NCBI RefSeq assembly: GCF_004341515.1 | Contig: NZ_SLZF01000002.1 | Location: 620,001-684,000, forward strand | Source of the DNA: Allobosea sp. BK604 | GTDB taxonomy: Bacteria > Pseudomonadota > Alphaproteobacteria > Rhizobiales > Beijerinckiaceae | Reading direction: 5' to 3' | Length of the DNA stretch: 64,000 nt | In this document: positions 16,388 through 26,088 of the stretch, in pieces | How positions within the stretch are numbered: the first letter of the stretch is position 1 | How the letters are laid out: every line of letters starts with the position of its first letter | The notes under the pieces: generated by a model | What the model was told of the DNA's origin: nothing | Databases searched by the model: none | The model's input: the letters and a program-made list of their open reading frames with translations, nothing else | Program-made: the position numbers and the translations under genes

Positions 16388-17440
16388 TCAGGCGATCGGA
16401 TCGATCGGGTTCACGCGCGGGACCAGCAGCGGGTCGAGCGCGGTGAAGGGGAAGCGCGGCAGGTCGGCCTCGTTCATCCCGAAGGCACCGGCCAGGACGT
16501 CGCGGGGGAAGCAACTCGCGAGCGACTTGTAGCCAATGTCGCCCGGCGAGGGCCGGTCGAAGAAGATCAGGGCGTGGAAGGTTTCCTCGCCGATATTCTC
16601 GATGTGGTGCGGATAGGCGCGCTGGATGAAATAGGCATCGCCCGGACCAAGCAGATAGGTGTCGGTGCTGCCGTCGGGGTCGAGGATCGTCATGCGACCC
16701 TGGCCCTGGGCGACATAGCCCATCTCGGCCGTCTCAGGATGCCAGTGCGGCTCGCGCATGCCCTGATCGCTGATCCTGACCGAGAACATCGAGATGTCCC
16801 GCAGCGCCGGCCAGAGCTCGACCTTGGCGAGATGCGCGGTGCCGGCCGGGAAATCGATCTGCGGCGGCGTAGCCTCGACCGGATAGCGCAGCGCGTTGGC
16901 ATGGAGCGCCTGGCCCTCGGCCACGACCAGCGAGGATAGATCGTAGACCTCGTTGCGTAGAGCCTTTCGGTCGAGGCCGCGGAAGGCCGAGGTGGCGAGC
17001 CCGTAGGTGTTGCCGAGCACGGCGTCGGTCATCGCCGCGAAGGAGGCGGCGATGCCGAAATCCTCAGGTTGCTCGTGGCTGAAGGCGAGGACGAAATCGG
17101 TCTCGCCATCGGCGATGTTCTCGATGCTGTGCATCGCCCCGGAGGGCACGAAGAACATCTCGCCGCGACCAATGGTGAAGCTCTCGCGGCTGCTGTGGTT
17201 GCCGGCAATGGTGACCAGCGCCTCGCCGCCCAGGCAATAGCCGAGCTCATGAGCATTGGCGTGCCAATGCGGCTCACGCACGCCCTGTGGCGCCAGCCTC
17301 AGGCGGCGCAGCGAAAGGCCCTTCAGGAGCGGCAGCTCGCCGGCATCCATATGGGCGATGCTGCCTTTCGGCCCCTTGAAGCGGGGCTCCTGGGCGCCGA
17401 GCTGAAACACGTGCTTGGATCGGTGCGGAACGGCGACCAT
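16388..17440 (-). CDS. Bicupin, oxalate decarboxylase-like
   Basis: 350 residues with two complete cupin motifs. Cupin 1 has HWH at 58-60, Glu65 and His104 (VPSGAMHSIEN). Cupin 2 has HWH at 232-234, Glu239 and the PHHIEN histidines near 278. This matches the two metal sites of the oxalate decarboxylase/oxidase (OxdC) family, usually Mn-dependent and cytosolic. Whether oxalate is the substrate cannot be told from sequence, and many relatives are uncharacterised. The ATG at 17440 has GAGGC upstream; an alternative ATG at 17458 adds six residues without a clear ribosome site. First gene of a probable operon with dps, with a 26-base palindrome upstream. Confidence 0.85.
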   Translation of the reverse strand: MVAVPHRSKHVFQLGAQEPRFKGPKGSIAHMDAGELPLLKGLSLRRLRLAPQGVREPHWHANAHELGYCLGGEALVTIAGNHSSRESFTIGRGEMFFVPSGAMHSIENIADGETDFVLAFSHEQPEDFGIAASFAAMTDAVLGNTYGLATSAFRGLDRKALRNEVYDLSSLVVAEGQALHANALRYPVEATPPQIDFPAGTAHLAKVELWPALRDISMFSVRISDQGMREPHWHPETAEMGYVAQGQGRMTILDPDGSTDTYLLGPGDAYFIQRAYPHHIENIGEETFHALIFFDRPSPGDIGYKSLASCFPRDVLAGAFGMNEADLPRFPFTALDPLLVPRVNPIDPIA

Positions 17441-17521
17441 GGCGCTGCCTCGTCTCATCTGGTTGCGATGGGAGGGAGGCTAGGCGGCCCGGCCACGTGC
17501 CGTAATCGGACGCTCGTATCG

Positions 17522-17547
17522 CCCCCTCATACTCGCGTATGAGGGGG
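17522..17547. promoter_or_regulatory. Perfect 11-4-11 palindrome in divergent promoter
   Basis: Arm CCCCCTCATAC (17522-17532), spacer TCGC, arm GTATGAGGGGG (17537-17547). It sits between the bicupin start (minus) and the DUF1275 gene (plus), 73 to 82 bases from either start. The position suits a dimeric activator or repressor acting on both transcripts; the FixJ-like regulator encoded 2.4 kb away is one candidate. A bidirectional hairpin is the alternative, but no T-run follows. Confidence 0.6.
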
Positions 17548-17620
17548 CTAGCACTGGCTGACGATTCAGCCGGCGTCGGCAGGCGGTTAGGTTTCGGCGC
17601 CATTTCGAGCGAGAAACCCC

Positions 17621-18349
17621 ATGACCCTTGCCACACAAGCGGATCTCCCGCGCAGCCGCCCGACGGCGCTCGCCATCCCGGCCGTTCCGAGCCTGCTGGC
17701 CATCGTCGCCGGCTTTGTCGATTCCTGCTCCTTCCTGGCTTTCAACGGCTTCTTCGTCGCGCAGGCGACGGGCAGCTACGTCCTGGCCGGGGCCAGCCTG
17801 TGGGCGCCTGCAAGCTTCGCCGTGATCAAGGTCGCTGCGATACCGGTCTTCATGGCGACGGCGTTCGCGACGACCCTCCTCATTCGCGTCCTGTCTGGGT
17901 CGAAGAGCATCGCGCTTCGCCTGACGCTCGGCCTCGAGGCTGCGCTCGTCGCCGGCATGATGATCCTCGGCGCGCGCGGCGAGACCGGCGCCGCCGCGAC
18001 CTGGGCCTGCCTGTTCGGGCTCGCGGCCATGGGCGTGCACAGCGCGCTCTGCCGCCTGCTGCTCGGCGAGCACGCCTCCACCAATGTCATGACGACGAAC
18101 ACCGTGCAGTTCTCGATCGCCCTCGCCGACAGCCTGCTCAAGCGCCGGCTCGAGCCCGGCGTCGTCACGATCGGCAGCGTCATGCTGGGCTTCCTCGGCG
18201 GGGTCTGCGGCGGTGCGCTTCTCTTTTCGAAGCTCGGCTTCACCTGCCTGCTGGCGCCGATCCTCCTCCTTGCCGCGATGGCCGTCTGGTCGGCCACTCG
18301 TGTCGAGGGCGATAGCGGAGGATACGCCGGGACCGGACATGCGCTATGA
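17621..18349 (+). CDS. DUF1275 (YoaK-like) membrane protein
   Basis: 242 residues with about six hydrophobic segments; family signatures are GFVDSCSFLAFNGFF, QATGSYVLAG and MGVHSALCRLLLGEHASTN followed by VMTTNTVQ. The function of the family is not known; it is an integral inner-membrane protein. It is the first gene on the plus strand after the divergent palindrome, 65 bases before a sensor kinase gene, so it may be transcribed with the signalling genes and could supply or modulate their signal. Confidence 0.82.
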   Translation: MTLATQADLPRSRPTALAIPAVPSLLAIVAGFVDSCSFLAFNGFFVAQATGSYVLAGASLWAPASFAVIKVAAIPVFMATAFATTLLIRVLSGSKSIALRLTLGLEAALVAGMMILGARGETGAAATWACLFGLAAMGVHSALCRLLLGEHASTNVMTTNTVQFSIALADSLLKRRLEPGVVTIGSVMLGFLGGVCGGALLFSKLGFTCLLAPILLLAAMAVWSATRVEGDSGGYAGTGHAL

Positions 18350-18414
18350 CGGAGCGGGGGCCATCGGGAACCTGCGCGCATGCGCAGACGCCACTCGGCC
18401 TTCAGGGAGAGTGG

Positions 18415-19926
18415 ATGTCCGTATTTTCACCGATCGCGGCCCTGTCGCTGGCGCTGATCATCTTCGCCATCGACACGCTGACTCCCTTCGACGTCGCCAT
18501 CGCAGTGCTCTACGTCGTCGTCGTCCTGCTCTCGCTCAACTTCGCCGACAGGCGCGCCCTGCTGCTGGTCGGAGCCGGGTGCATGGCGCTGACCTTGCTC
18601 AGCTTCCTGCTCTCGCACGGCACAGGCTTCGAGTCGGGCCCGGTGGCGAGGTGCCTGGTCAGCCTGGCGGCGATCTGCATCACGACGCTGCTGGCGGTAA
18701 AGGTGAAGTCGGCGATCTCGATTCTCGGCGAGAGCGAACGGCGCTATCGCCACATCTTCCGAGGCACGGGCGTCGCGATCCTCGAAATGGATTTTTCGAT
18801 CGTCGCCGCGGCGATCGCGGCCCTCAAGGCGGCGGGGCGCGACGATGTCGATGCGCTCAGGGCCGAGGAGCCGGGTTTCGCCCGGCGCATGCTCGGCCTG
18901 ATCCGCGTCGTCGACGCCAACGACACGACGCTCAAGATGTTCGGCGCGGCGAGCGTCGAGGACTTCCGGCGGGCGCTGCCGCGGCTGGTGCCGAGGGACA
19001 TGGACGCTTCGCTCTGGAGGATGCTGGCCTCGCTCTGGAGCGGCAGCATGTCCTACGAGGCCGAGAGCCTGATGGAAACGCTCGACGGCCGGCGGCTCGA
19101 TATCCTTTTCACCATGGCGATCCCGCCTGAGCGCCCGGGCCTCGACCAGGTGCTGGTCACGATCATGGACGTCACCGCCCGGCGAAAGGCGGAGGACGCC
19201 CTGCATCACGCGCAGGCGGAGCTGGCGCATGTCACGCGCGTCGCCACGCTCGGCGAGCTGACGGCCTCGATCGCACATGAGGTCAACCAGCCGCTCGCAG
19301 CGATCGTCACCAATGGCGAGGCGGGGCTGCGCTGGCTCGGCCGCCCCCAGCCGGAACTCACCGAGGGCCTGACCTCGCTGCAAAGCATGATCGACGATGC
19401 CAAGCGCGCCAGCGCGGTGATCCGGCGATTGCGCGCCCTGTCGAGCAAGTCGGCACCGCAGCAGGCCAGCTTCGGACTCGATGAGCTGATCACGGAAACG
19501 GCGACGCTGATGCGCCGCGAGCTCGAACGGCATCAGGCCCGGTTGAGTGTCGAGCTGGACGAGGCGCTGCCGGCGGTCGTCGGGGATCGCGTGCAGATCC
19601 AGCAGGTCCTGATCAATCTCCTCGTCAATGCGTGCCAGGCGATGGATGCGGTCCAAGGGCGGGCGCGCGAGCTGCGTATCGGTTGCAGCCTCGTCGATGG
19701 TACGCTTGAAATGACCGTGACGGATTCGGGTCCCGGCTTCGATCCGGAAACGGCATCGAACCTGTTCAACGCCTTCTACACCACCAAGGCCAACGGCATG
19801 GGGATGGGATTGTCGATCTGCCGCTCGATCCTCGAAGCGCATGGCGGGCGCATCCGCGCCAGCGCGCAGCCCGAGGGAGGCGCGACCTTCACCGTCTCGC
19901 TCCCGAGCCATAAGGACGCCGCGTGA
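18415..19926 (+). CDS. Membrane sensor histidine kinase (FixL/TodS-like core)
   Basis: 503 residues. Three or four N-terminal hydrophobic segments (about 5-95) have no recognisable periplasmic sensor. Then come a PAS-like domain (about 105-255, starting at [20 protein letters not shown]), the phospho-acceptor His288 in [20 protein letters not shown], and an ATPase domain with [19 protein letters not shown] and [12 protein letters not shown] boxes. The ATG at 18415, preceded by AGGGAGA, is preferred to one at 18346 that would overlap the previous gene. It overlaps the FixJ-like regulator gene by one base, which identifies its partner. The signal is unknown. Confidence 0.9.
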   Translation: MSVFSPIAALSLALIIFAIDTLTPFDVAIAVLYVVVVLLSLNFADRRALLLVGAGCMALTLLSFLLSHGTGFESGPVARCLVSLAAICITTLLAVKVKSAISILGESERRYRHIFRGTGVAILEMDFSIVAAAIAALKAAGRDDVDALRAEEPGFARRMLGLIRVVDANDTTLKMFGAASVEDFRRALPRLVPRDMDASLWRMLASLWSGSMSYEAESLMETLDGRRLDILFTMAIPPERPGLDQVLVTIMDVTARRKAEDALHHAQAELAHVTRVATLGELTASIAHEVNQPLAAIVTNGEAGLRWLGRPQPELTEGLTSLQSMIDDAKRASAVIRRLRALSSKSAPQQASFGLDELITETATLMRRELERHQARLSVELDEALPAVVGDRVQIQQVLINLLVNACQAMDAVQGRARELRIGCSLVDGTLEMTVTDSGPGFDPETASNLFNAFYTTKANGMGMGLSICRSILEAHGGRIRASAQPEGGATFTVSLPSHKDAA

Positions 19927-20549
19927 TGGCCGATCCGCAGGCACCCACCGTCTTCGTCGTCGATGACGACCCGTCCATGCGCGAGGCGCTGCGCAACCTG
20001 TTCAGGTCGGTCGGCATGCGTGTCGAGCTGTTCTCGTCCTCGACCGAGTTCCTGGCGCGGCCGGCGGCCGATGCCGATAGCTGTCTCGTGCTCGATGTCA
20101 GGCTGCCGGGCGTCAGCGGTCTTGACTTCCAGGGGCAGCTGGCCAAGGCGGGCAATACCATCCCGATCGTCTTCATGACCGGCCATGGCGACGTGCCGAT
20201 GTCCGTGCGGGCGATGAAGGCGGGAGCCCTCGATTTCCTGATCAAGCCGTTCCGAGACCAGGACATGCTCGACGCGGTCTCGCAGGCGCTGGAGCGTGAC
20301 CGGATACGCCGTGCCGCCCAGGGCCAGACGGCCAAGCTGAAAGCCGCCTACGACACGCTCACAGCTCGGGAACGCGAGGTCATGGCACTGGTCACGACAG
20401 GGCTGATGAACAAGCAGGTCGCAGGCAAGCTCGGCATCAGCGAGATCACCGTGAAGATCCACCGCGGCCATGTGATGGAGAAGATGGGAGCGCGCTCGCT
20501 CGCCGAGCTGGTCAAGATGTTCCAGGCAATCCAGCCACCTCAGGGGTGA
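19926..20549 (+). CDS. FixJ-type LuxR response regulator
   Basis: 207 residues. Receiver domain with DDD at 13-15, phospho-acceptor Asp57 in LVLDVRLPG, and Lys in LIKPFRDQD. The linker leads to a LuxR-type helix-turn-helix (about 143-205; [20 protein letters not shown], then [20 protein letters not shown]). It is a DNA-binding transcription activator when phosphorylated. Its start codon overlaps the kinase stop, so the two are translationally coupled. The palindrome at 17522 is a plausible target, since FixJ-family dimers bind inverted repeats; that is inference. Confidence 0.92.
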   Translation: MADPQAPTVFVVDDDPSMREALRNLFRSVGMRVELFSSSTEFLARPAADADSCLVLDVRLPGVSGLDFQGQLAKAGNTIPIVFMTGHGDVPMSVRAMKAGALDFLIKPFRDQDMLDAVSQALERDRIRRAAQGQTAKLKAAYDTLTAREREVMALVTTGLMNKQVAGKLGISEITVKIHRGHVMEKMGARSLAELVKMFQAIQPPQG

Positions 20550-20656
20550 AAGCACCACCCTAAACCTCTGTATGATTCCCGTTTCGCCCCCGAAGGCGCA
20601 TCTGAGAGGAAGCAAAAGGGCCGCTGCAACCTGCCGGCCCAACGGAATACAGCTCC

Positions 20657-21019
20657 ATGACCAAAACCGTCGCCATCGTCGATGACGATGCATCCGTCCG
20701 CGTCGCCACGCAGAACCTGGTGCGGTCACTGGGCCTGGCGACGCAGACCTTCTCCTCGGCCGAGGATCTCCTCGCGGTCGTGCAGGCCTCTCCGGTCGAT
20801 TGCGTCATCACGGACGTCCAGATGGAAGGGCTAGGGGGCGTCGAGCTTGCACATGCCCTGCGCAGCGGCGGGCATGGCATCCCGGTGATTTTCATCACCG
20901 CTTTTCCCGATGAGCGTGTCCGCGCGCGGGCGATGAACGCCGGCGGAATCGGCTTCCTCGCCAAGCCTTTCGAGAGCCAGGCCCTGATCGGGCTGATCGA
21001 GACGGCCTTGCAGCGCTAG
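20657..21019 (+). CDS. Single-domain response regulator (CheY/FixJ receiver)
   Basis: 120 residues consisting only of a receiver domain: DDD at 9-11, phospho-acceptor Asp53 (VITDVQMEG), Thr in FITAFPDE, Lys in LAKPFES. There is no output domain. It lies 107 bases after the FixJ-like gene on the same strand. It may compete with FixJ for the kinase, act as a phosphate sink, or be a target of another kinase. The AT-richer gap before it, with CTGTATGATTCCC, may hold its own promoter. Confidence 0.88.
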   Translation: MTKTVAIVDDDASVRVATQNLVRSLGLATQTFSSAEDLLAVVQASPVDCVITDVQMEGLGGVELAHALRSGGHGIPVIFITAFPDERVRARAMNAGGIGFLAKPFESQALIGLIETALQR

Positions 21020-21057
21020 AGCCGGATCCGCCTCTCATCGATTGATAGAGAACGCAA

Positions 21058-21831
21058 TCAGCGGCCGTAGAGCTTGAGCGAGATCGCGACGCTGGGCGCC
21101 ACCCGCCATTCCATGCTGGTCCAGCGCGTGCCCTCGGCAATGACCACCGTCATGGTTTCACTGGCGGCGCAGGCATCTCCCGCGACGATGGCATCGAGGA
21201 TGGCGCGGTGCTGGCTCAGCGCCAGCGCGAAGCGCTCGGGGTCGTCGACCGGCGCGCTCAGCGCGAAGGCCGCCGCCAGCGCCGTCTCGATCACAGAGCC
21301 GATCGAATGCAGGAAGGGATTGCCGGAGGCGTCGAGGATGGCGCGATGGAAGGCGAGATCGGCAGCGGTGAAGCCCTCGCGCGTCTGGTCCAGCGCCCCC
21401 ATGCTGTGCCAGGCCGCCTCGATCCGGCCGATATCCTCGTCGCTGCGGCGCAGGGCGGCCGAGGCCGCGGCCAGCGGCTCCAGCGCCTGGCGGATGTCGA
21501 ACAGATTCTCGAAGAAGGGCGCATCGGCGCCCCGCTGAAGCCGCCAACTCAGGATATCGGCGTCGAACATGTTCCAGCGCTTCTCTTCGAGAATGCGCGT
21601 GCCGACCCGGGTCTTGGGCTCGATCAGCCCCTTGGCGGCGAGGGTCTTCAGCGCCTCACGCAGAACCGAGCGCGAGACGCCGAAACGCTCCATCAGTTCC
21701 GCATCGCCCGGCAAGGTGCTGCCGATCGGATACTGGCCGGCGACGATCCGGCGGCCGATGCCGTGCACGACGAGCTCATGCGCGGAGCGGGAGGGCATCG
21801 ACAGGGCCAGGGCGCGCTGCGGCGAATTCAT
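21058..21831 (-). CDS. GntR-family (FadR subfamily) regulator
   Basis: 257 residues. N-terminal winged helix (about 12-80: STLPGDAELMERFGVSRSVL followed by REALKTLAAKGLIEPKTRVG) and a helical FCD ligand domain (about 95-225) with the metal-site histidines in LAFHRAILD and ALSQHRAILD. It lies 88 bases downstream of gguB on the same strand, so it probably controls the sugar transporter and may be cotranscribed with it. The perfect palindrome upstream of chvE has the size expected for its dimer. The effector is probably a sugar or sugar acid, by inference. Confidence 0.88.
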   Translation of the reverse strand: MNSPQRALALSMPSRSAHELVVHGIGRRIVAGQYPIGSTLPGDAELMERFGVSRSVLREALKTLAAKGLIEPKTRVGTRILEEKRWNMFDADILSWRLQRGADAPFFENLFDIRQALEPLAAASAALRRSDEDIGRIEAAWHSMGALDQTREGFTAADLAFHRAILDASGNPFLHSIGSVIETALAAAFALSAPVDDPERFALALSQHRAILDAIVAGDACAASETMTVVIAEGTRWTSMEWRVAPSVAISLKLYGR

Positions 21832-21919
21832 GATCGGTCAGGCCTCTCCCTCCCCGCAGGTCATGTGGCTGCCGGGCCGGGCATGACCGGGATGCCGCAA
21901 CGGAAGCCCGGCCACAAGC

Positions 21920-23116
21920 TCATTTCTTCTTGTTGTAGACATCGATCGACACGGCGGCGAGCAGGACGAGGCCCTTGATGACCTGCTGATAGTCGATGCC
22001 GATGCCGAGGATCGACATGCCGTTGTTCATCACGCCCATGACCATGGCACCGATCACCGCACCGGTGACCTTGCCGACGCCGCCGGAGGCCGAGGCGCCA
22101 CCGATGAAGCAGGCGGCGATGACGTCGAGCTCGAAGCCGAGCCCGGCCTTGGGCGTCGCGGTGTTGAGGCGTGCGGCGAAAATCAGCCCGGCGAGCCCCG
22201 CCAGCACGCCCATATTGACGAAGGTCAGAAAGGTGAGGCGCTCGGTCTTGATGCCCGACAGCCGGGCCGCCTTCTCGTTGCCGCCGAGCGCATAGATGCG
22301 CCGGCCGATCGTGGTGCGGTTGGTGACGAAGGCATAGAGGGCGATCAGCAGGAACATGATCACCAGGACATTCGGCAGGCCGCGATAGGTGGCGAGCTGA
22401 TAGCAGAAGGCGACGACCAGCAGCGCGAGCAGCAGATTCTTGACGGCGAAGAGCGGGAAGGGCGTGGTCTCGACGCTGTGGCGCATCTGGTTGGCCCGGC
22501 TGCGCAGGCTGAAATAGATCATCACCACGACACAGGCGACGCCGAGGAAGAGCGCGGTGAGATTGAAGCCTTCCACGCCGAAGAGATCGGGGATGAAGCC
22601 GGAGGAGAGCTTCTGGAAGGTGGGCGGAAACGGGCCGACCGACATGCCCCCGAGCAGGGCCAGGGTCAGCCCCTTGAAGACCAGCATGCCGGCGAGCGTG
22701 ACGATGAAGGACGGCACGTTGAAATAGGCCACCCAATAGCCTTGCGCCGCGCCGATGAGGCCGCCGACGACCAGGCAAATGATGATGGTGGGCACGAAAT
22801 GGACGCCGTAGCGCACCATCAGCACCGCGGCGAGGCCACCGACGAAGCCGACCACCGAGCCGACGGACAGATCGATATGCCCGGCGACGATGACCAGCAG
22901 CATGCCGAGCGCCATGATGACGATATAGCTGTTCTGCAGGATCAGGTTGGTCAGGTTGAGCGGCTTCAGCAGCGTGCCGTCGGTGACCAGCTGGAAGAAC
23001 AGCATGATCGCCAGCAGCGAGAGCAGCATGCCATAGTCGCGGAAATGCGACTTGATGAAGCTCAGCGAGGACGGCGCCCGCGAGCCGCGCACATCGTCGG
23101 TCAGGCTCGTGTCCAT
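21920..23116 (-). CDS. gguB: Sugar ABC transporter permease GguB/MmsB-like
   Basis: 398 residues with about ten membrane segments; the family signature GHIDLSVGSVVGFVGG lies near residue 80, and the later loop reads GGNEKAARLSGIKTERLTFL. It forms the inner-membrane channel of the multiple-monosaccharide uptake system. The start codon overlaps the gguA stop (ATGA), so the two are translationally coupled. In Agrobacterium relatives the GguAB-ChvE system imports galactose, arabinose and related sugars. Confidence 0.92.
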   Translation of the reverse strand: MDTSLTDDVRGSRAPSSLSFIKSHFRDYGMLLSLLAIMLFFQLVTDGTLLKPLNLTNLILQNSYIVIMALGMLLVIVAGHIDLSVGSVVGFVGGLAAVLMVRYGVHFVPTIIICLVVGGLIGAAQGYWVAYFNVPSFIVTLAGMLVFKGLTLALLGGMSVGPFPPTFQKLSSGFIPDLFGVEGFNLTALFLGVACVVVMIYFSLRSRANQMRHSVETTPFPLFAVKNLLLALLVVAFCYQLATYRGLPNVLVIMFLLIALYAFVTNRTTIGRRIYALGGNEKAARLSGIKTERLTFLTFVNMGVLAGLAGLIFAARLNTATPKAGLGFELDVIAACFIGGASASGGVGKVTGAVIGAMVMGVMNNGMSILGIGIDYQQVIKGLVLLAAVSIDVYNKKK

Positions 23117-24645
23117 CAGCGTCTCCCCGATTTCATGATGGCGTGCATGATCTTCTCCTGGGATGCCTCGGCCGCGTCGAGCTCGGCGACGAGCGCCCCT
23201 TCATTCATCACGTAGATGCGGTCGCACATGCCGAGCAGTTCCGGCATCTCGGAGGAGATCATCAGCACCGCCTTGCCGGTCTCGGCCAGCCGATTGATGA
23301 TCGTGTAGATCTCGTATTTTGCGCCGACATCGATGCCGCGCGTCGGCTCGTCGAGGATCAGCACCTGCGGATCGGCGAAGAGCCATTTGCTCAGCACGAC
23401 CTTCTGCTGGTTGCCACCCGAGAGATTGACCGTCTGCTGATAGACGCTGGGGCTGCGGATCCTGAGCTTGGCGCGATACTCGTTGGCGACGGCGAGCTCG
23501 CGGATATCGTCGATGATGCCGCGCTCGGCGACCCCCGGCAGATTGGCGAGCGTGACGTTCTTGCGGATATCCTCCTCGAGCACGAGGCCGAGGGACTTGC
23601 GGTCCTCGGTCGCGTAGGCGAGGCCGCTGGCGATGGCGCGCTCGACAGTGCCGACATCGATCACCTTGCCGGCGAGCCTCGCAGTCCCGCTGATCTTCTG
23701 GCCATAGGAGCGGCCGAACAGGCTCATGGCGAATTCGGTGCGGCCAGCGCCCATCAGCCCGGCAATGCCGACGATCTCGCCACGCCGGATGCTGAGATTG
23801 ACGCGCTTCACCACCTGCCGCTCGGCATGGATCGGGTGATGGGCCGTCCAGTTCTCGACCTCGAACAGCACCTCGCCGGGATGTCCGTCACGACTGGGAT
23901 AGCGATCGGCCATCTCGCGCCCGACCATGCCCTTGATGATGCGATCCTCGCTGATCGCCTGCTCCTGGCAATCGAGGGTCTCCACGGTGGCGCCGTCGCG
24001 CAGCACCGTGATGGAATCGGCGACCTTGGCGATCTCGTTGAGCTTATGCGAGATCAGGATCGAGGAAATGCCTTGCTTCTTGAAGGCGAGCAGGAGCTCG
24101 AGCAGGGCGTCGCTGTCGCTCTCGTTCAGGCTCGCCGTCGGCTCGTCGAGGATGAGGAGCCGGACCTTCTTCGACAGGGCCTTGGCGATCTCGACCAGCT
24201 GCTGCTTGCCGACGCCGAGAGTGGTGACCAACGTCTCCGGCTTCTCCTTCAGGCCGACCGTGGCGAGCAGGTCCTTGGCGCGAGCCGAGGCGGCCGACCA
24301 GTCGATGACACCGTATTTCGCCTGCTCGTTGCCCAGGAAGATGTTCTCGGCGATCGAGAGCAGCGGCACCAGGGCGAGTTCCTGGTGGATGATGATGATG
24401 CCGAGCTTCTCGCTATCGGCGATGCCGCGGAACTGCCGCTCCTCGCCGTCGTAATGGACCGTTCCGGAATAGGAGCCGTGCGGATAGACCCCGCTCAGCA
24501 CCTTCATCAGGGTCGATTTACCGGCACCGTTCTCGCCGACCAGGGCGTGGATCTCGCCGGACTTGACGGTCAGGTTGACATTGTCGAGCGCGTTGACGCC
24601 AGGAAACGTCTTGGTAATCCCGCGCATTTCGAGGATCGCTTGCAT
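23116..24645 (-). CDS. gguA: Sugar ABC transporter ATPase GguA/MmsA-like
   Basis: 509 residues with two fused nucleotide-binding domains, the plan of monosaccharide importers. Domain 1 has Walker [10 protein letters not shown] at 37-45, a short [15 protein letters not shown] signature region and [11 protein letters not shown]. Domain 2 has the degenerate Walker [10 protein letters not shown], an intact [15 protein letters not shown] signature and [16 protein letters not shown]. The degenerate second P-loop is normal for the family. The ATG at 24645 follows GGATGGAG; a GTG 12 bases upstream is less likely. It energises uptake of the sugar delivered by ChvE. Confidence 0.93.
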   Translation of the reverse strand: MQAILEMRGITKTFPGVNALDNVNLTVKSGEIHALVGENGAGKSTLMKVLSGVYPHGSYSGTVHYDGEERQFRGIADSEKLGIIIIHQELALVPLLSIAENIFLGNEQAKYGVIDWSAASARAKDLLATVGLKEKPETLVTTLGVGKQQLVEIAKALSKKVRLLILDEPTASLNESDSDALLELLLAFKKQGISSILISHKLNEIAKVADSITVLRDGATVETLDCQEQAISEDRIIKGMVGREMADRYPSRDGHPGEVLFEVENWTAHHPIHAERQVVKRVNLSIRRGEIVGIAGLMGAGRTEFAMSLFGRSYGQKISGTARLAGKVIDVGTVERAIASGLAYATEDRKSLGLVLEEDIRKNVTLANLPGVAERGIIDDIRELAVANEYRAKLRIRSPSVYQQTVNLSGGNQQKVVLSKWLFADPQVLILDEPTRGIDVGAKYEIYTIINRLAETGKAVLMISSEMPELLGMCDRIYVMNEGALVAELDAAEASQEKIMHAIMKSGRR

Positions 24646-24697
24646 GCTCCATCCCACAGCGAGGGGCGCGGGCAGGCAGGAGCCCGCACAGAGGTGA

Positions 24698-24747
24698 CGG
24701 CAGGCGAGCCCGGCGCCGCGAAGGCGCCAGGCCGCCGGGGCCTGCCG
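24698..24747 (-). promoter_or_regulatory. Nested hairpin between chvE and gguA
   Basis: Outer arms CGGCAGGC (24698-24705) and GCCTGCCG (24740-24747) enclose two GGCGCC blocks that can also pair. It sits immediately after the chvE stop. Such processing or partial-termination stems let the binding protein be made in excess over the ATPase and permease, a common arrangement in ABC operons. Function is inferred from position. Confidence 0.45.
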
Positions 24748-24748
24748 C

Positions 24749-25810
24749 TCACTTCACCTGGTTCTCGGTGTAGTAGCCGCTGGTGATCAGCGTCTCTTTC
24801 CAGTTGTTGGCATCGACGCTGACCGGCTTCAGCAGGTAGGAAGGCACGGTCTTGACGCCGTTCTCGTAGGTCTTGGTGTCGTTGACCTCGACCTCCTTGC
24901 CCGAGAGCGAGGCGTCGACCATGTTCGCCGCCACCTTGGCGAGCTCGCGGGTATCCTTGAACACGGTCGAGGTCTGCTCCTTGTTGAGGATCGACTTGAC
25001 CGACTGCACCTCGGCATCCTGGCCGGTGATTACCGGCATGGGCTGGCCGCCGCTGCCATAGCCGACGCCCTTGAGCGAGGAGATGATGCCGATGCTCAGG
25101 CCGTCATAGGGCGAGAGCACGGCGTCGACGCGCTTGTCGGCGTAATAGGCGCTGAGCAGGTTATCCATGCGGGCCTGGGCGACCGCGCCGTCCCAACGCA
25201 GGGTCGAGACCTTGTCCATGCCGAGCTGGCCGCTGCGCACCACGAGCTTGCCGCTCTTGATATAGGGCTCGAGCACCGACATCGCGCCATTATAGAAGAA
25301 ATAGGCGTTGTTATCGTCCGGCGAGCCGCCGAACAGCTCGATATTGAACGGGCCCTTGCCCTCCTTCAGGCCGAGCGCCTTCTCGATATAGCTCGCCTGC
25401 AACACGCCGACCTGGAAATTGTCGAAGGTCGCGTAGTAGTCGACATTCTTGGAATTGCGGATCAGGCGGTCATAGGCGATGACCTTGATGCCCTTGCTCG
25501 CCGCCTGCTGCAGCGCGTCCGACAGGGTGGTGCCGTCGATCGCGGCGATGACCAGCACCTTGACGCCCTTGGTGATCATGTTCTCGATCTGGGCGAGCTG
25601 GTTGGGAATGTCGTCTTCCGCATATTGCAGATCGACGGCGTAACCCTTCTCCTTGAGCGACTTCACCATGTTGTCGCCATCCGCGATCCAGCGCGCGGAG
25701 GATTTGGTCGGCATCGAGACGCCGATCGTGCCCTTCTGCTGGGCATGGGCCAGCGGCGCCAAGACAAACGCGCCAAGGGCGAGCGCCATCATCCATCTGA
25801 GTGCCTTCAT
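24749..25810 (-). CDS. chvE: Periplasmic sugar-binding protein ChvE-like
   Basis: 353 residues. The signal peptide is cleaved after AHA near residue 23, so the mature protein is periplasmic. The type I periplasmic-binding fold starts with [20 protein letters not shown], and conserved ligand-region segments include [24 protein letters not shown] and VITGQDAE. This is the ChvE/MmsE family, which binds glucose, galactose, arabinose and related sugars. First gene of chvE-gguA-gguB(-gntR). In Agrobacterium ChvE also signals to VirA; no such partner is visible here. Confidence 0.93.
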   Translation of the reverse strand: MKALRWMMALALGAFVLAPLAHAQQKGTIGVSMPTKSSARWIADGDNMVKSLKEKGYAVDLQYAEDDIPNQLAQIENMITKGVKVLVIAAIDGTTLSDALQQAASKGIKVIAYDRLIRNSKNVDYYATFDNFQVGVLQASYIEKALGLKEGKGPFNIELFGGSPDDNNAYFFYNGAMSVLEPYIKSGKLVVRSGQLGMDKVSTLRWDGAVAQARMDNLLSAYYADKRVDAVLSPYDGLSIGIISSLKGVGYGSGGQPMPVITGQDAEVQSVKSILNKEQTSTVFKDTRELAKVAANMVDASLSGKEVEVNDTKTYENGVKTVPSYLLKPVSVDANNWKETLITSGYYTENQVK

Positions 25811-25865
25811 GCGTCTTCTCCCGGGTCGGATTACGAGTCAGCTCTGCGGCCGATAACGCGAATTA

Positions 25866-25880
25866 GTCATATAATATGAC
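25866..25880. promoter_or_regulatory. Operator-like palindrome GTCATAT-A-ATATGAC
   Basis: A perfect 7+1+7 palindrome 56 bases upstream of the chvE start, in the most AT-rich part of the divergent region. FadR-type GntR proteins bind short AT-rich palindromes of this length, and such a regulator is encoded at the end of the operon. The site could overlap the chvE promoter -10 region and act by blocking it. Confidence 0.65.
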
Positions 25881-26088
25881 ATTCAGCGGAGGCATTTTAG
25901 GGCAGAGGCGAGAGGCCTTGTCAATCAGGCGAAGGTCGACCGACCATCGCAGAGACCCACGGTCTCCGCGCCAACTCGGCAAGGTTCAGCTTAGTGGAAT
26001 CTAACAACTCCTAACCTGACGCGACCGCGCTCAGCCTGCATCCTCCCCTTCAGTGAGCGCGTCCGCGCGGTGAAGATGGAAGCGAGAG

